64,000 bases of DNA from a bacterium (GCA_030688365.1 JAUYIE010000004.1:6565-70564); one strand, 5' to 3'; positions 8,803 to 18,823 are shown, numbered from the stretch's first letter. Translations and numbers: made by a program. Notes: generated by a model from the sequence alone, not told the origin.

Positions 8803-10247
8803 ACGGGCCGTATCGTTGATCCATTAGCTGTATCCTCCACAACAAAACCACGTGACGTAATTTCATCACGGAGACGATCTGATTCAGCCCATTTTTTTGA
8901 TTTCCTTGCTTTTTCACGTTCATTTGCAAGGATTTGGATATCGGATGGCACCTCAAATGTCTTCAAATCTGGACGATTCACGCGTAAACCGAACACTGTA
9001 TCAAATCGTAATATTTCATCATAAATTGCCAAATAATCTCTTGCCGATAGGTCTTTTTCTGTCTTGACACGTTTTAAAAAATCAAAAAAGACTGCCATGG
9101 CCTTTGGCATATTCATATCATCAGATACAGCATCGCTAAACTGTTGTGTCACTGATGTCAGTAAGTCAGATAGGTGTGTACTTATCTTTGAGCGAATAAC
9201 CGCATCTTGCTTTTTTTCACGAATGGTCTGCACCAGATTGCATAGATTTTTATACCCTGCTTTTGCCCCGTCCAACGCTTCCCATGTAAAGTTCAATTGC
9301 TGACGATAGTGTGCCGACAAATAAAAAAATCTCAATTCAAGTGGGTCATATCCTTTTTTTATAATTTCTTCTATGGTAATGAAGTTTCCGAGACTTTTGG
9401 CCATCTTGATACCATTGACGGTCAAAAACGCATGATGCACCCAAAAATGAGCCAATGGCTTACCTGTCGCAGCCTCACTCTGGGCAATCTCGTTTGTATG
9501 GTGAACTGGTATGTGGTCAATACCACCAGTATGGATATCAAACGTTTCTCCTAAATATTTCATACTCATTGCTGAACACTCAATGTGCCAGCCAGGAAAA
9601 CCATCTCCCCACGGACTTGCCCAATACATAGTATGGTTGGAAAAATGCCCGACTCGCTTAAACCATAATGCAAAATCATGAGGGTTTTTCTTATATTCTC
9701 CCGTTTGCACTTCCGCACGTACAGCTGTTTTTTTATCGTCCAGCTTTTGTCTAAATAGACGACCATAGGCCTTAAATGAGTCAATATCAAAATATACCGC
9801 CTCTGGTGTATCATACGCAAAACCTTTTTTAATAAGTGTTTGCACAAGTCCGATTTGTTCGGGGATATGATCAGTCGCTTTACAAATTATATGAGGACGC
9901 TCTATATTCAGGGCATCCATTGATGTAAAAAAATGATCGGTAAAAAATTCTGCAACATCCCATACCGTTTTACCAAACTTTATCGCGCCTTTTTCCATTT
10001 TATCTTCTCCTTCATCCTCATCAGAAGAAAGATGTCCAACATCAGTGACATTTTGAACATGTTTTACATCATACCCTGACCACTCTAAAATTCTACGTAA
10101 AATATCATCACCGACGTACTTTCTACCATGGCCAATGTGTGCAAAATCATACACCGTCATACCACAAGTATACATACCCACTTTCCCTTTTTTCATTGGG
10201 ACAAATTTCTCTTTTTTATTTGACCCGGTATTGTATATTTTTAGCAT
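8799..10247 (-). CDS. cysS: Cysteinyl-tRNA synthetase
   Basis: 482 residues, class I synthetase charging tRNA-Cys. HIGH motif at 37-40 (AHIGHGR) and KMAKS at 280-284. Zinc ligands are visible at C28, C223 (WHIECSAM) and H248/H249. A DALR-like helical domain and the short C-terminal domain are present. The start codon is preceded by only 1 bp of spacing from the upstream gene on the same strand, so it is part of a long reverse-strand transcript. Confidence 0.96.
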   Translation of the reverse strand: MLKIYNTGSNKKEKFVPMKKGKVGMYTCGMTVYDFAHIGHGRKYVGDDILRRILEWSGYDVKHVQNVTDVGHLSSDEDEGEDKMEKGAIKFGKTVWDVAEFFTDHFFTSMDALNIERPHIICKATDHIPEQIGLVQTLIKKGFAYDTPEAVYFDIDSFKAYGRLFRQKLDDKKTAVRAEVQTGEYKKNPHDFALWFKRVGHFSNHTMYWASPWGDGFPGWHIECSAMSMKYLGETFDIHTGGIDHIPVHHTNEIAQSEAATGKPLAHFWVHHAFLTVNGIKMAKSLGNFITIEEIIKKGYDPLELRFFYLSAHYRQQLNFTWEALDGAKAGYKNLCNLVQTIREKKQDAVIRSKISTHLSDLLTSVTQQFSDAVSDDMNMPKAMAVFFDFLKRVKTEKDLSARDYLAIYDEILRFDTVFGLRVNRPDLKTFEVPSDIQILANEREKARKSKKWAESDRLRDEITSRGFVVEDTANGSTIRPV

Positions 10248-10248
10248 A

Positions 10249-12138
10249 TTATGGTTGTACTAATCCTTTTCCATTACCTACTGGATCAAAATCTAGGTTT
10301 GTTGTCAAGGGTGGACGCTTGAGTGATACCTTACTTTGATTCACGCTGTCCTGTGCAGATATGCCGGTATCACTAGTCAATGTCATTAATTTTTGGGCAT
10401 AAAACGCTGTCGGTGTAATTGACAATGAAAATTGAGCATCCAACACAGGAGTGTTTGATGACACGTGATCAATGGTCCATGAGACGGTTCGTGTAGCAGT
10501 ATCGTACGCTATCGTACCCATATCCATACGCTCTTGCCCCACCCATTCAACGTCCGATGGTAACACGGTAGTAATACGAACTTGATCGAGATCATGAAAT
10601 GAATTGGTTATTTCCCAAATCAACACATAGGTTGTCATTTGTCCGATGATCGGAGGGAGTGGACCTGAACCAATCGGGCTTTGAGAATCACTGAAATATC
10701 TCGCCTCAACTTTGATTGCCAGATCGGAATTCACTAATACCTTTACCTTACCTGTCTTAATTTCTAATGTTTCACCGGTACTTCCAGCCCCTACATAAGG
10801 GGTAACGTGGTATGTGGCATGTGCAAAACCGGTAAATGAAAATTCTGCCGTTGAATCAAGCAAACCACTTTTTATCAAATTTTGTATTGCATCACGACTA
10901 TGCACTGGTACTCTAAATGACAACTGTCCCGTATCACCTGGTTTGATTTGTTTAAGGGCGGATGTTCGATTACTTGACCACTCCAAAGTTTCATGACTAA
11001 AAGTCCCGGTGCCAATATTTTGGATTGCAGACCAATTGATAAATAATCCATCCAACATGGCATCAACAGAGACGTCAGTAAGTGTGTATTTTCCTTGATT
11101 TTCATAGTTAATCAAGACATTTAACATATCTCCTTGATTGACTGTTGTCGTTCCTTGCGCTTTGTTGATGCGAAATTGCATTACCAGATCTCCTTGACTC
11201 ACCTCGGTGGAGAATCTCTCTTCGTTTTCCATTGTGAAATGTCCATCTTGATTAAATCCCCATCTGATCATCAAATCAGTTGTTCCATGTTTACTTTCTG
11301 AATCAAATTTTCCGTCAATTTTAAGATGCCCTTGCTTGCTTGTGGAATCAATGTTTCCAAGAAGTGTTGCCGATGACCAGCTATTATCCTCATCTATCTG
11401 CGGTGTTGTTTGATCTATCGTAAATCCCACTGGAAGATCAACGATTAACTGTACCGTATCTTTTTTGTATATATCAGAAAAATCATAGTATGTAATCTCA
11501 TAGTGAGCATCATCACCGGGGTTTATTTCTGTAGGTCCTTCAATTGACGAATGTAGTAGTGATTTCTCTATCGTTACTGACATAACATCCTCCTGGATAA
11601 ATGGCGAATTGAAGTTTGCCGGAGTATAATTGATACTTGCTTTCAGTTCTCGTTGATCTCCTTGATTACCTCGCCATTGTCCTTTGATCTGAATGATGCC
11701 GCTTTCTCCTGACTTCAAAAGACCTAATTGCCAGCGGTTATCATGCTCTGTATCTGTTGCGGGATCAGCAGAAATGATTGTAAATTCTTGCGGATATTCG
11801 GTGGTAATCATTACATTTGTCATTGGGTTTGCGTCTGTATTTTTGTAAGTAAGCAGATATGTGACCTCCTCACTAGACGATACAATACGAGGTCCATCTA
11901 TCTTTATTGTTACCTTTTCCGGTTGAAATGCTTTTGTAGGACTAAATATACTATATCCTGACCATGCGGCACCCATTAACATAACAAAAAAAAGTATAAC
12001 ACCCACCGTCCACCACCCGCGTTTAGATGACGGTCGACTAATGGTGTTCATATCATCATTTTCCTCACCCAACCCCTCATAAATAGATTGAATACCACGA
12101 GATTGTTGTACGGCTGTAAATTTTTTTAATTTTGACAT
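10249..12138 (-). CDS. Membrane-anchored surface protein with DUF11-like beta repeats
   Basis: 629 residues. A cytoplasmic N-terminus (about 1-38) is followed by one membrane helix (about 40-63) and a large extracytoplasmic part. That part has several Ig-like repeats of the DUF11/conserved-repeat type, each with phrases such as VTYLLTYKNTDANPMTNV, AHYEITYYDFSD and TYVLIWEITNSFHDLDQV. These resemble the DUF11 signature for terms like non-overlapping additive Ig folds in surface and adhesin proteins. No catalytic motif is seen. It follows the DUF4012 gene by 9 bp, so both are probably one envelope operon. Confident as a surface protein, unknown in role. Confidence 0.8.
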   Translation of the reverse strand: MSKLKKFTAVQQSRGIQSIYEGLGEENDDMNTISRPSSKRGWWTVGVILFFVMLMGAAWSGYSIFSPTKAFQPEKVTIKIDGPRIVSSSEEVTYLLTYKNTDANPMTNVMITTEYPQEFTIISADPATDTEHDNRWQLGLLKSGESGIIQIKGQWRGNQGDQRELKASINYTPANFNSPFIQEDVMSVTIEKSLLHSSIEGPTEINPGDDAHYEITYYDFSDIYKKDTVQLIVDLPVGFTIDQTTPQIDEDNSWSSATLLGNIDSTSKQGHLKIDGKFDSESKHGTTDLMIRWGFNQDGHFTMENEERFSTEVSQGDLVMQFRINKAQGTTTVNQGDMLNVLINYENQGKYTLTDVSVDAMLDGLFINWSAIQNIGTGTFSHETLEWSSNRTSALKQIKPGDTGQLSFRVPVHSRDAIQNLIKSGLLDSTAEFSFTGFAHATYHVTPYVGAGSTGETLEIKTGKVKVLVNSDLAIKVEARYFSDSQSPIGSGPLPPIIGQMTTYVLIWEITNSFHDLDQVRITTVLPSDVEWVGQERMDMGTIAYDTATRTVSWTIDHVSSNTPVLDAQFSLSITPTAFYAQKLMTLTSDTGISAQDSVNQSKVSLKRPPLTTNLDFDPVGNGKGLVQP

Positions 12139-12147
12139 AGGTGTTAT

Positions 12148-14535
12148 CTAGGGTTTAACAAAAGTAAAAGCAAAAAAGGCATCTGAGTCAAATGGTATGC
12201 TTTCCCAATGCCACGTACGATCATCGCTTTGTATAAGTCCATCATTGGGTTGTACCCAAGCCATACGGTATTGCAATGGAAGCACAATGTCTACCGAGAA
12301 ATCCTGCACGACCGAGGCAGATTGACGCTGTAAAAGATGCACATATCCATATGATCCGGATGACATGCGCAGGTCATCGACAGTAAATGGCAATCTATAA
12401 CGAATCTCCACTAACGAAGTCGTACCCGGCTTCGTCTGAATCCAATTACCAAAGACAGTCTTTCCGAATTCATCATTGGTATACATTCCTGCTATATCGA
12501 AGATAACATCACCTTCTATTTTTCTTAAATCGAAATCCTCATGAGATGTAGTCGGCGGGTTTTTAAATAAAGTAGGATCAGGTGCTTGGAATCCATCAGC
12601 GGACAACAGTCGTGAACCCTGTGGTGTATACAATCGCATGTAATCAACGTTGTTAACCCCGGTAAACAAATCTCCCTTTGCACCTGTATGTTGTCGCCAG
12701 ATACGCATATTGACGTCTATCGTACCGTTTTCATTGAATATAATCAGCTCATTTATTTTTGAATGGATAACCGAGTCAGTCTTTCCACCCGCAATATTGG
12801 TATCTATGATCATTGCATAATCGCGCGGAGAATTTTTTACATATCCGCCAAATCCCAAATGTTGTAATAATGCCTGATCAATTTCATTTGATAGATACAC
12901 CTGAATGTCGTTGTGTGACAACGCTGATAATAATGTTTGTATCAACGAAGCATACTCGTTTTCCGAGGATTGTATCAATCGCTCCATCACGATTGGTATC
13001 AAATCTGATAACAGTTTTTTTGGCTTATTTTCCGACCTGTCATAATCCAACTCAACCGATTTTTGAATCTCAAGTAAAAAGTTATCTTGATTTATTGTTT
13101 TTTCATACACGGGCATATCAATGGGTCCCGTGAGCTTCAATATCTCCTTACCCAGATTCGCATTGATGGCAATCACGCCATCAACAGTAGACCCACCAGA
13201 ATGTTCATAAAACCATTCAAGTTTTTTTGCTGAAGTTGGAAAGTCAGGAAACCAGTTGGCATCTTGAAACTGCCATTGCGGATTGATAAGATGTAATGGA
13301 TCAGGTGAAATAACATGTTCGGTCAATGAACCCTGCAAGTCATAGGAACCCCCTGGTGGTATCTCTATAGAGGTAATATTTCCCCTATCAATATCCACTA
13401 AGGCAAAACTGCCAATGAAACCACCTGTTGCACGTATTTCAGTATTATTTTGCAGTACAACAAGGTATCGTTTCTTTGTATCAGCACCCAATGCTTTGTG
13501 TAGTAATGTCAATGTATCATTCATGTCTCGTGCGGCAGATACCACAGCGGGGAGTTGTTGTTGGGCCTGTAGCAAAAGGTCGCGCTGATGTGATGACAAA
13601 ATATCAGCATTGATCCCCGCGATCAACACCGACGCACGTTCAAGGTGTGGTAACGCTACGGTAATTGATTCATTCACTGTATCACTTAAGGACATCAGTG
13701 ATCGTGGTGAGAAATCATCCATGTTCAATAACGGATCAAAAGCAGTGGTTAAAAATTGTCCTGATAAGGATAATTCTTTGCCGGCTTCAAGCAATTTGCG
13801 TCCATCTGATGCCTCTTGTCCGATCCCCGGTATATATCCTGCTATATCAAAAATAAATGGAGGTACAGAAACAATAGCGTTCTCGGCTTGAATAAACTGC
13901 TGGTAACTTTGTGAAAAATATGTGTGAGCGCCTTTTATATCTCTACCAAGTAACGCGTCCTGCGCTTTGGAAAATGAATCAAGACCACTCATGGCTTGTG
14001 ACATGCTATCTTGTTTGATTATTTCCATTGCTTGAAGTGTGTGGAGCGCAGGAAATGGAAGAATAAATATGATAGCCATGACAGCAAAACCTGCTAAAGT
14101 TTTTTTCCAACCATGTGGTGGATGCAAAGGATGAAAGGAAATAAAAAAATACGTAATGATACTTGTACATGCTAAAAATGGACGTATAAAAAGAATATGA
14201 AAACTAAAAATAATTGCGCGAGCTATAGGTCGAACAGCAAAGGCAATCGTGTGCCAAAAAAATAGAAGTATACGATACGTCACGCCCGATGCCCACGAGA
14301 TTGTCAAAACCAAACTTTTTCCCAAAAAAATAAATGCATGATACACACATGTTACCAGCCATGCACACAATAAAACCGCTTCCGCAATAGAAAGCCGACA
14401 AAAACGCAACTCATATCTATCCTTAAATCGTTGCCACGACGTTGTTGATGTTTTATGTACTGAAAATCCGTGCATATACAAAAATAAGCGGAAAACTCCA
14501 CTTATTAGAGTAGCATGACGAGAAATATTGAACAA
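12148..14535 (-). CDS. DUF4012 family membrane protein
   Basis: 795 residues. The N-terminal quarter contains three or four hydrophobic helices (about 50-185). The extracytoplasmic region includes the DUF4012 core with VLQNNTEIRATGGFIGSF, the IEIPPGGSYDLQG segment and the DANWFPDFPTSAKKLEWFYE segment. DUF4012 proteins are widespread in CPR and Actinobacteria. They are usually near polysaccharide or envelope genes and remain uncharacterised. The start at 14535 gives a 20-residue hydrophilic lead, and an internal ATG 21 codons in is also possible. It stands upstream of the repeat protein and downstream of the DUF167 gene and uppS, suggesting a cell-envelope role. Confidence 0.88.
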   Translation of the reverse strand: MFNISRHATLISGVFRLFLYMHGFSVHKTSTTSWQRFKDRYELRFCRLSIAEAVLLCAWLVTCVYHAFIFLGKSLVLTISWASGVTYRILLFFWHTIAFAVRPIARAIIFSFHILFIRPFLACTSIITYFFISFHPLHPPHGWKKTLAGFAVMAIIFILPFPALHTLQAMEIIKQDSMSQAMSGLDSFSKAQDALLGRDIKGAHTYFSQSYQQFIQAENAIVSVPPFIFDIAGYIPGIGQEASDGRKLLEAGKELSLSGQFLTTAFDPLLNMDDFSPRSLMSLSDTVNESITVALPHLERASVLIAGINADILSSHQRDLLLQAQQQLPAVVSAARDMNDTLTLLHKALGADTKKRYLVVLQNNTEIRATGGFIGSFALVDIDRGNITSIEIPPGGSYDLQGSLTEHVISPDPLHLINPQWQFQDANWFPDFPTSAKKLEWFYEHSGGSTVDGVIAINANLGKEILKLTGPIDMPVYEKTINQDNFLLEIQKSVELDYDRSENKPKKLLSDLIPIVMERLIQSSENEYASLIQTLLSALSHNDIQVYLSNEIDQALLQHLGFGGYVKNSPRDYAMIIDTNIAGGKTDSVIHSKINELIIFNENGTIDVNMRIWRQHTGAKGDLFTGVNNVDYMRLYTPQGSRLLSADGFQAPDPTLFKNPPTTSHEDFDLRKIEGDVIFDIAGMYTNDEFGKTVFGNWIQTKPGTTSLVEIRYRLPFTVDDLRMSSGSYGYVHLLQRQSASVVQDFSVDIVLPLQYRMAWVQPNDGLIQSDDRTWHWESIPFDSDAFFAFTFVKP

Positions 14536-14552
14536 ATTGCCACCTCTGCACT

Positions 14553-14831
14553 TCAGTACTTCATTTGCACCACTTTCAGGTGTGAAAACTCACCTTTCAC
14601 AATATCAATATTTACTTGCGGAACATGAAAAAATTTTCCAAGAAAGCGGATCAATTCTTTATTTGCCTTGCCTTTATCCGCTGGTTTTGAAATACGAATC
14701 TTGAGCGTATTATTTTCTAATACATCATGCAATGCCGTTTCTCTTGCGCCGGGACTGACTGAAATTGTGCATGTCACTCTTCCTTTTTGGCTCAATTCTG
14801 CTTTTAAAAATGTAATGTAGGGATATTCCAT
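14553..14831 (-). CDS. DUF167/YggU family small protein
   Basis: 92 residues. The YggU-type core is visible: VSPGARETALHDV, then LKIRISKPADKGKANKELIRFLGKFF written here as KIRISKPADKGKANKEL. It ends with a basic KGEFSHLKVV segment. The function of the family is unknown; the fold is a small alpha/beta domain. Its stop is 18 bp before the DUF4012 start, and its ATG follows the uppS stop by 2 bp, so it is within the uppS operon. Confidence 0.88.
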   Translation of the reverse strand: MEYPYITFLKAELSQKGRVTCTISVSPGARETALHDVLENNTLKIRISKPADKGKANKELIRFLGKFFHVPQVNIDIVKGEFSHLKVVQMKY

Positions 14832-14833
14832 GA

Positions 14834-15535
14834 TTATTTTCCAAAACGACGTTGGCGTCGTGAAAATTCCACGATCGCTTTATCTAGCTCGTCAGGTGTG
14901 AAATCTGGCCAATGCACATCTGCAAAATAAAGCTCACTATATACGTTTTGCCATGTCAAAAAATTTGATAGACGTTGTTCGCCTGATGTACGAATAATCA
15001 TGTCAGGATATGGTTGCCCATCTGTGTATAAATAATTTGAAAATTCATCTTCGGTGAGGGTTGTAGGATCAATCCCTTTTTCGTGAATGGTGCGAATAGC
15101 GTTGAGGATTTCCGCCCGCCCGCCATAACTTGCGCAAATATTAAAAGTCAAACCAGTAAAATCTTTCGTCTGCTCTGTCAAATCCATCATTTGCTTTTGA
15201 AGACTTTCTGGAAATGATCCAATTTCACCAATAAAACGTACACGAACGTTTTCAGCAATAAGCTCCTTTGACTGCTCTGTAATTGATTCTGAAAACAGCC
15301 CAATCAAATACGTGACTTCATCCGGTGTTCGTTTCCAATTTTCACTTGAAAAAGCAAAAACTGTCAGCACTTTGATGCCAATTTTTTGCGCATGCTTCAC
15401 TATATTTATCAACTGTTGATATCCATGATAGTGCCCTTTAAAACTGGTCAAATCATTTTCTTTCGCCCAACGACGATTGCCATCCATTATGATTCCTAGA
15501 TGTTTCACACTATGATCCGGTTCTAATATGTCCAT
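14834..15535 (-). CDS. uppS: Isoprenyl transferase (undecaprenyl diphosphate synthase)
   Basis: 233 residues, usual length. It condenses isopentenyl diphosphate onto farnesyl diphosphate to make the C55 lipid carrier. The catalytic Asp is D18 in GIIMDGNRRWA. Also visible are TVFAFSSENWKR, NICASYGGRAEI, PDMIIRTSGEQRLSNF and the C-terminal FADVHWPDF. It heads a reverse-strand operon with the DUF167, DUF4012 and DUF11-like genes. Its promoter lies back-to-back with that of the polyprenyl synthetase gene on the plus strand, which could supply the allylic substrate. Confidence 0.96.
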   Translation of the reverse strand: MDILEPDHSVKHLGIIMDGNRRWAKENDLTSFKGHYHGYQQLINIVKHAQKIGIKVLTVFAFSSENWKRTPDEVTYLIGLFSESITEQSKELIAENVRVRFIGEIGSFPESLQKQMMDLTEQTKDFTGLTFNICASYGGRAEILNAIRTIHEKGIDPTTLTEDEFSNYLYTDGQPYPDMIIRTSGEQRLSNFLTWQNVYSELYFADVHWPDFTPDELDKAIVEFSRRQRRFGK

Positions 15536-15576
15536 AATAAAAGGAAAAACGATATAAATGGGAGCGGTAAGGACTA

Positions 15577-15604
15577 ATTATACCTTGTCAGACCGGATTG
15601 TCAA
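15577..15604 (-). promoter_or_regulatory. Promoter of the uppS operon
   Basis: TTGACA, 16-nt spacer, TATAAT on the minus strand, an almost consensus sigma70 site. Its -35 (15599-15604) overlaps the -35 of the divergent polyprenyl synthetase promoter by 5 bp. Confidence 0.75.
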
Positions 15605-15626
15605 AACCAAAAAAATATGAAATAAT
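15598..15626 (+). promoter_or_regulatory. Promoter of the polyprenyl synthetase gene
   Basis: TTGTCA (15598-15603), 17-nt spacer, AATAAT (15621-15626). Predicted start is near 15633, leaving a leader of about 25 nt before the ATG at 15658. The TTG at 15598, which begins an open frame, is part of this -35 and not a start codon. Confidence 0.65.
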
Positions 15627-15657
15627 ATGCAAAATCATTACTTTTTTAAATACTGAT

Positions 15658-16674
15658 ATGAATATAAAAGAATTTAGCTCTTTTTTTCATCCGCAATATA
15701 AAGAAATATTGGAGCGACACATCAAAGATTGTGCATCACAGACGAATGTTAATGTAATACACGAGACTCTTGAGCATACGCAAAAAATCGCCCTGGCAGG
15801 CGCAAAGTATATACGGCCGTATCTAGTATATCTAATGTACAACGCCCAAGGAGGATCTGATAAAAAAGATATTATATCATTTGCAAGTGGAGTGGAGATG
15901 TTCCACTTATTCTGTCTTGTACATGATGACATTTTTGATCGCGGACAAATGCGCCGGGGGATTCCAACATTGCATACACAATTTGCAGAACCCATAGCCG
16001 TACTAATTGGTGACTTACTATTGTCATGGGCACATGACGAATTTTCCAAATATTCCGAAGAGGGAGTGCTTAACAATATTTTAGCTCAAATGAAAAATGA
16101 AGTAGTTATTGGGGAAATAATGGACGTCCTTTTGGCAAAAGCCGATTATGCTACACATGCAGACATTATTAAAAAAACAGAACTAAAGACTGCTTATTAT
16201 ACCTTCGTAAGACCAATGCAGGAAGGAGTAGCATTGGCCGGGGGTTCATTTGAAAAATTAAAATGGTGTGAAGAATTTGGCAATGCTCTTGGTATGGCAT
16301 TCCAACTTCGCGATGACATGCTTGATGTGGTGGATACCACTGGGTTAAAAAATAAACAAATGGGAGACCTACAGGAAGGTCAGCAGACATTGTTTACATA
16401 TGCAATACAGGAGTTTGGTACTGAAGCACAAAAAATAGAGTTAGCAAAAATGTATGGCACGATACTTAGTGATGAAGAAATAATTGTGGCGCGACAACTT
16501 TTTCGTGATTCAGGTGCAATTGCTTATGTAGCTAAATGCACAAATGAATATTTTGACACCGCGGAAAAATTATTGGCCGACTGGCCATTTGATATGGAAT
16601 GGAAAAAATATATAATAGATCTTTTGAGCTCTTTGCGTGAAGGTTTCGACGAAATGTCAGAACCAGTCACGTAA
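15658..16674 (+). CDS. Polyprenyl (short-chain isoprenyl) diphosphate synthase
   Basis: 338 residues from the ATG at 15658. The trans-prenyltransferase fold is indicated by the first Asp-rich motif DDIFD (90-94) followed by RRG, and the second motif DDMLD (219-223). The family makes farnesyl or geranylgeranyl diphosphate, the primer used by UppS, which is encoded divergently. The in-frame upstream TTG start is rejected because it falls in the promoter. The chain-length residues near DDIFD (V-H at -3/-2) do not let me choose between FPP and GGPP synthase. It is convergent with the response regulator gene. Confidence 0.92.
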   Translation: MNIKEFSSFFHPQYKEILERHIKDCASQTNVNVIHETLEHTQKIALAGAKYIRPYLVYLMYNAQGGSDKKDIISFASGVEMFHLFCLVHDDIFDRGQMRRGIPTLHTQFAEPIAVLIGDLLLSWAHDEFSKYSEEGVLNNILAQMKNEVVIGEIMDVLLAKADYATHADIIKKTELKTAYYTFVRPMQEGVALAGGSFEKLKWCEEFGNALGMAFQLRDDMLDVVDTTGLKNKQMGDLQEGQQTLFTYAIQEFGTEAQKIELAKMYGTILSDEEIIVARQLFRDSGAIAYVAKCTNEYFDTAEKLLADWPFDMEWKKYIIDLLSSLREGFDEMSEPVT

Positions 16675-16700
16675 AGTATGTGTTAGCAAGGTTTTATATT

Positions 16701-17084
16701 TTACTCCCCTGCCAGACGTTCATGGATCATTTCTATGATCTCTTCAAGTTTCCAGTCGGATTTTACCAAATAGTCAAATGATCCGTTTTCCATCGCTTCT
16801 GCTACCTTTTCATTATCGCTTAAGTTGGTCAGTATGATGACGCGAGCATTTTTTCCCCATGCATTTTCACGGAGTTTTGTGAGCATCGTTATTCCGTCCA
16901 TTATCGGCATGATGATATCCAGTAAAATCATATCAGGATGTTCAACAAGAGCGGCAGTAAGACCTTCTTGTCCATTATTTGCTTCCAGGACATTAAAACC
17001 TTCTCTCATGAGTCTATCACGAAGCGCGTGGCGCAGTTGTGCTTCGTCCTCCACAATGAGAACTTTATGACGTATAGTAGTCAT
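16701..17084 (-). CDS. Single-domain response regulator
   Basis: 127 residues with a receiver domain only (CheY-like). The acidic pair is at E12/D13, the phospho-acceptor is D56 in MILLDIIMP, the conserved Thr is in ILTNLSD, and the Lys is in LVKSDW. No output domain, so it acts through protein contact. It is the last gene of the pilus operon, 90 bp after the histidine kinase, its likely phosphodonor. Similar single-domain regulators (PilG/PilH) control pilus motors in other bacteria, which is an inference here. Confidence 0.92.
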   Translation of the reverse strand: MTTIRHKVLIVEDEAQLRHALRDRLMREGFNVLEANNGQEGLTAALVEHPDMILLDIIMPIMDGITMLTKLRENAWGKNARVIILTNLSDNEKVAEAMENGSFDYLVKSDWKLEEIIEMIHERLAGE

Positions 17085-17174
17085 ATAACGATGATGTTAA
17101 TACATTATAGGTTATATACTATGGAATATAGATGAGTCCGAATAGTAGTATGGCATAGCTCACGCTTCTATCTC

Positions 17175-18350
17175 TCATCCCAATCTTTTTGTTCCTTCCT
17201 TTTTTTTCATTCCCTTCAAAGGTATGCTGACAAAAAAAGTCGTACCGGGATTTTTATCATCTGGTTTTCGTCCTTTTACTGGTGATTGAAACCAAATCTT
17301 TCCTTTTGATTGCGCGACGATCGCCTTGGCAATATAGAGTCCCAATCCGGTTCCCTCCGCATCCTTCGCTCGTACGTTGTCGGCACGAAACAGCTTTTCA
17401 AATATCCTGTCCTGCTGTTTTTTAGGAATACCGTAGCCAGTGTCCGAGATTGTGAAAAGTATATCCTTACTTTTTTTATTTGACAACGCCAATGACATAC
17501 TGACCGTACCCTTTGGGGGTGTATATTTCACGGCGTTTGACAAAAGATTTTGAAATACCATGTGCAAAAGTTTTGGATCAGTATCCAGTATCGGTAACGT
17601 TTTGGAAAATTTCTTTTTTAATACAATCTTTTTTGAAAAAATTTGTACTGCTTGTTCGTCCAGTACATCTTGAATTAATTTAACAAGATTTGTTGGTTGG
17701 GGTTCCACCATAAATGAGCCCAATTCCAGTCGAGACACATTGAGCAAAGCGTTGACCAGCGCGACCATACGCTGATTGCCGGTATAAATCTCATCCAAGT
17801 ACTTCTTTTGTTCATTATTTAGTTTGCCTGCATCTCCGGCTAATAACATTTCTGCATACCAGTTGATAGTAGAAAGAGGTGTTCTTAGCTGATGAGAGGC
17901 CAAGGATACAAACTCTGTCTTTGCTTTATCAATCTCTTTGTCTCTCGTGATATCATGCTCCAAAGCGACAAAAAACTTGATTTTCTTTTTCTTATCTAAT
18001 ACAGGACTGATACTGATATCAGAAATGTAGATTTTGCCATTTTTCCTCTTATTTTGAATTTCATCTCTAAAAATCTTTTTTTGACGTTTAATAACATCCC
18101 ACATGCGATTATAATATGAAGCAGACATCGGAGACTTCCAAAAAGCGCCCGCTTTTTTACCCATAATATCTTTGAGTTGATAACCTGTTGTCTTTTCTAC
18201 TGCCTTATTGCCATATATTACCGTTCCATCGGAATCGGTGATGATTACCAAGTCAGGTGCATTTTCCATAGCCAAACGAAACACATCCGAACTATAAGAA
18301 ACATGTTCGGACAAGCGAATCTTCTTGTCACGTTTCAGTGTTTTTTTCAT
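17175..18350 (-). CDS. PAS-domain sensor histidine kinase
   Basis: 391 residues with no membrane segment, so it is probably cytoplasmic. A PAS domain covers about 23-140 (LVIITDSDGTVIYGNKAVEKTTGY). HisKA follows, with phospho-acceptor H153 in SLASHQLRTPLS. The HATPase_c domain (about 250-375) has the N box LSNAVKYT, G1 DTGYGIP and G2 GTGLGLYIAKAI. It lies between the major pilin genes and a response regulator in the same operon, 15 bp downstream of the pilin stop. A role in sensing a small molecule or redox signal for pilus control is inferred. Confidence 0.94.
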   Translation of the reverse strand: MKKTLKRDKKIRLSEHVSYSSDVFRLAMENAPDLVIITDSDGTVIYGNKAVEKTTGYQLKDIMGKKAGAFWKSPMSASYYNRMWDVIKRQKKIFRDEIQNKRKNGKIYISDISISPVLDKKKKIKFFVALEHDITRDKEIDKAKTEFVSLASHQLRTPLSTINWYAEMLLAGDAGKLNNEQKKYLDEIYTGNQRMVALVNALLNVSRLELGSFMVEPQPTNLVKLIQDVLDEQAVQIFSKKIVLKKKFSKTLPILDTDPKLLHMVFQNLLSNAVKYTPPKGTVSMSLALSNKKSKDILFTISDTGYGIPKKQQDRIFEKLFRADNVRAKDAEGTGLGLYIAKAIVAQSKGKIWFQSPVKGRKPDDKNPGTTFFVSIPLKGMKKKEGTKRLG

Positions 18351-18365
18351 CTCTCTGTTGGTAGT

Positions 18366-18812
18366 TTATCGTGTTACAGTAACAGTCGCGCTTTGCTCAG
18401 GAAACTGTGCAACTACGGTAATACGGCCATTAACAGATTTGCTTATTTTATACCCTGCACCGTTTGCATTGGTTTTTTGTGGTTCTTCCGGCATTGAAGT
18501 CAGATATTTTTCATCTGTCGTCAACACACTAAGATCAATTAAACTTGTACACGTACCGCCGGTAGCACAGATTTCTGTAGGAGTAGTAGTGATACTTGCC
18601 GGTAATGTCCCACTGTTATCAATAGTATACTGGTATACTGCGTTGAGAATAGTATTCACATCCGATCTTCGTTGAGCATTGCGCGTGTCACCTAATTGTT
18701 TACCGGGGTTGATGGCCAAAATCACGATACCTGCCAAAACAGCGATAGCCGCCACAACAAGCAATATTTCTAACAGTGTAAAGCCCTTTTGATTCTTTTT
18801 TGGAATAGGCAT
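18366..18812 (-). CDS. Type IV pilin-like protein (PilA/GspG type) 1
   Basis: 148 residues. A short basic leader (MPIPKKNQKG) is followed by the prepilin peptidase site G10/F11, with E at +5 (GFTLLEILLVVAA), and a long hydrophobic helix. The globular part contains LGDTRNAQRRSDVNTILNAV, typical of bacterial pilins, and two cysteines (ICATGGTC) that could form a disulfide. It is a close paralogue of the next gene, sharing the helix and the ARRSD-like segment, and so probably arose by duplication. It could be a major pilin. Confidence 0.9.
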   Translation of the reverse strand: MPIPKKNQKGFTLLEILLVVAAIAVLAGIVILAINPGKQLGDTRNAQRRSDVNTILNAVYQYTIDNSGTLPASITTTPTEICATGGTCTSLIDLSVLTTDEKYLTSMPEEPQKTNANGAGYKISKSVNGRITVVAQFPEQSATVTVTR

Positions 18813-18823
18813 AGAGAAAATAT

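Noticed and set aside
15598..15657. Upstream TTG start of the polyprenyl synthetase
   Set aside because: The TTG belongs to the TTGTCA -35 box; the ATG at 15658 is the start of the conserved region.
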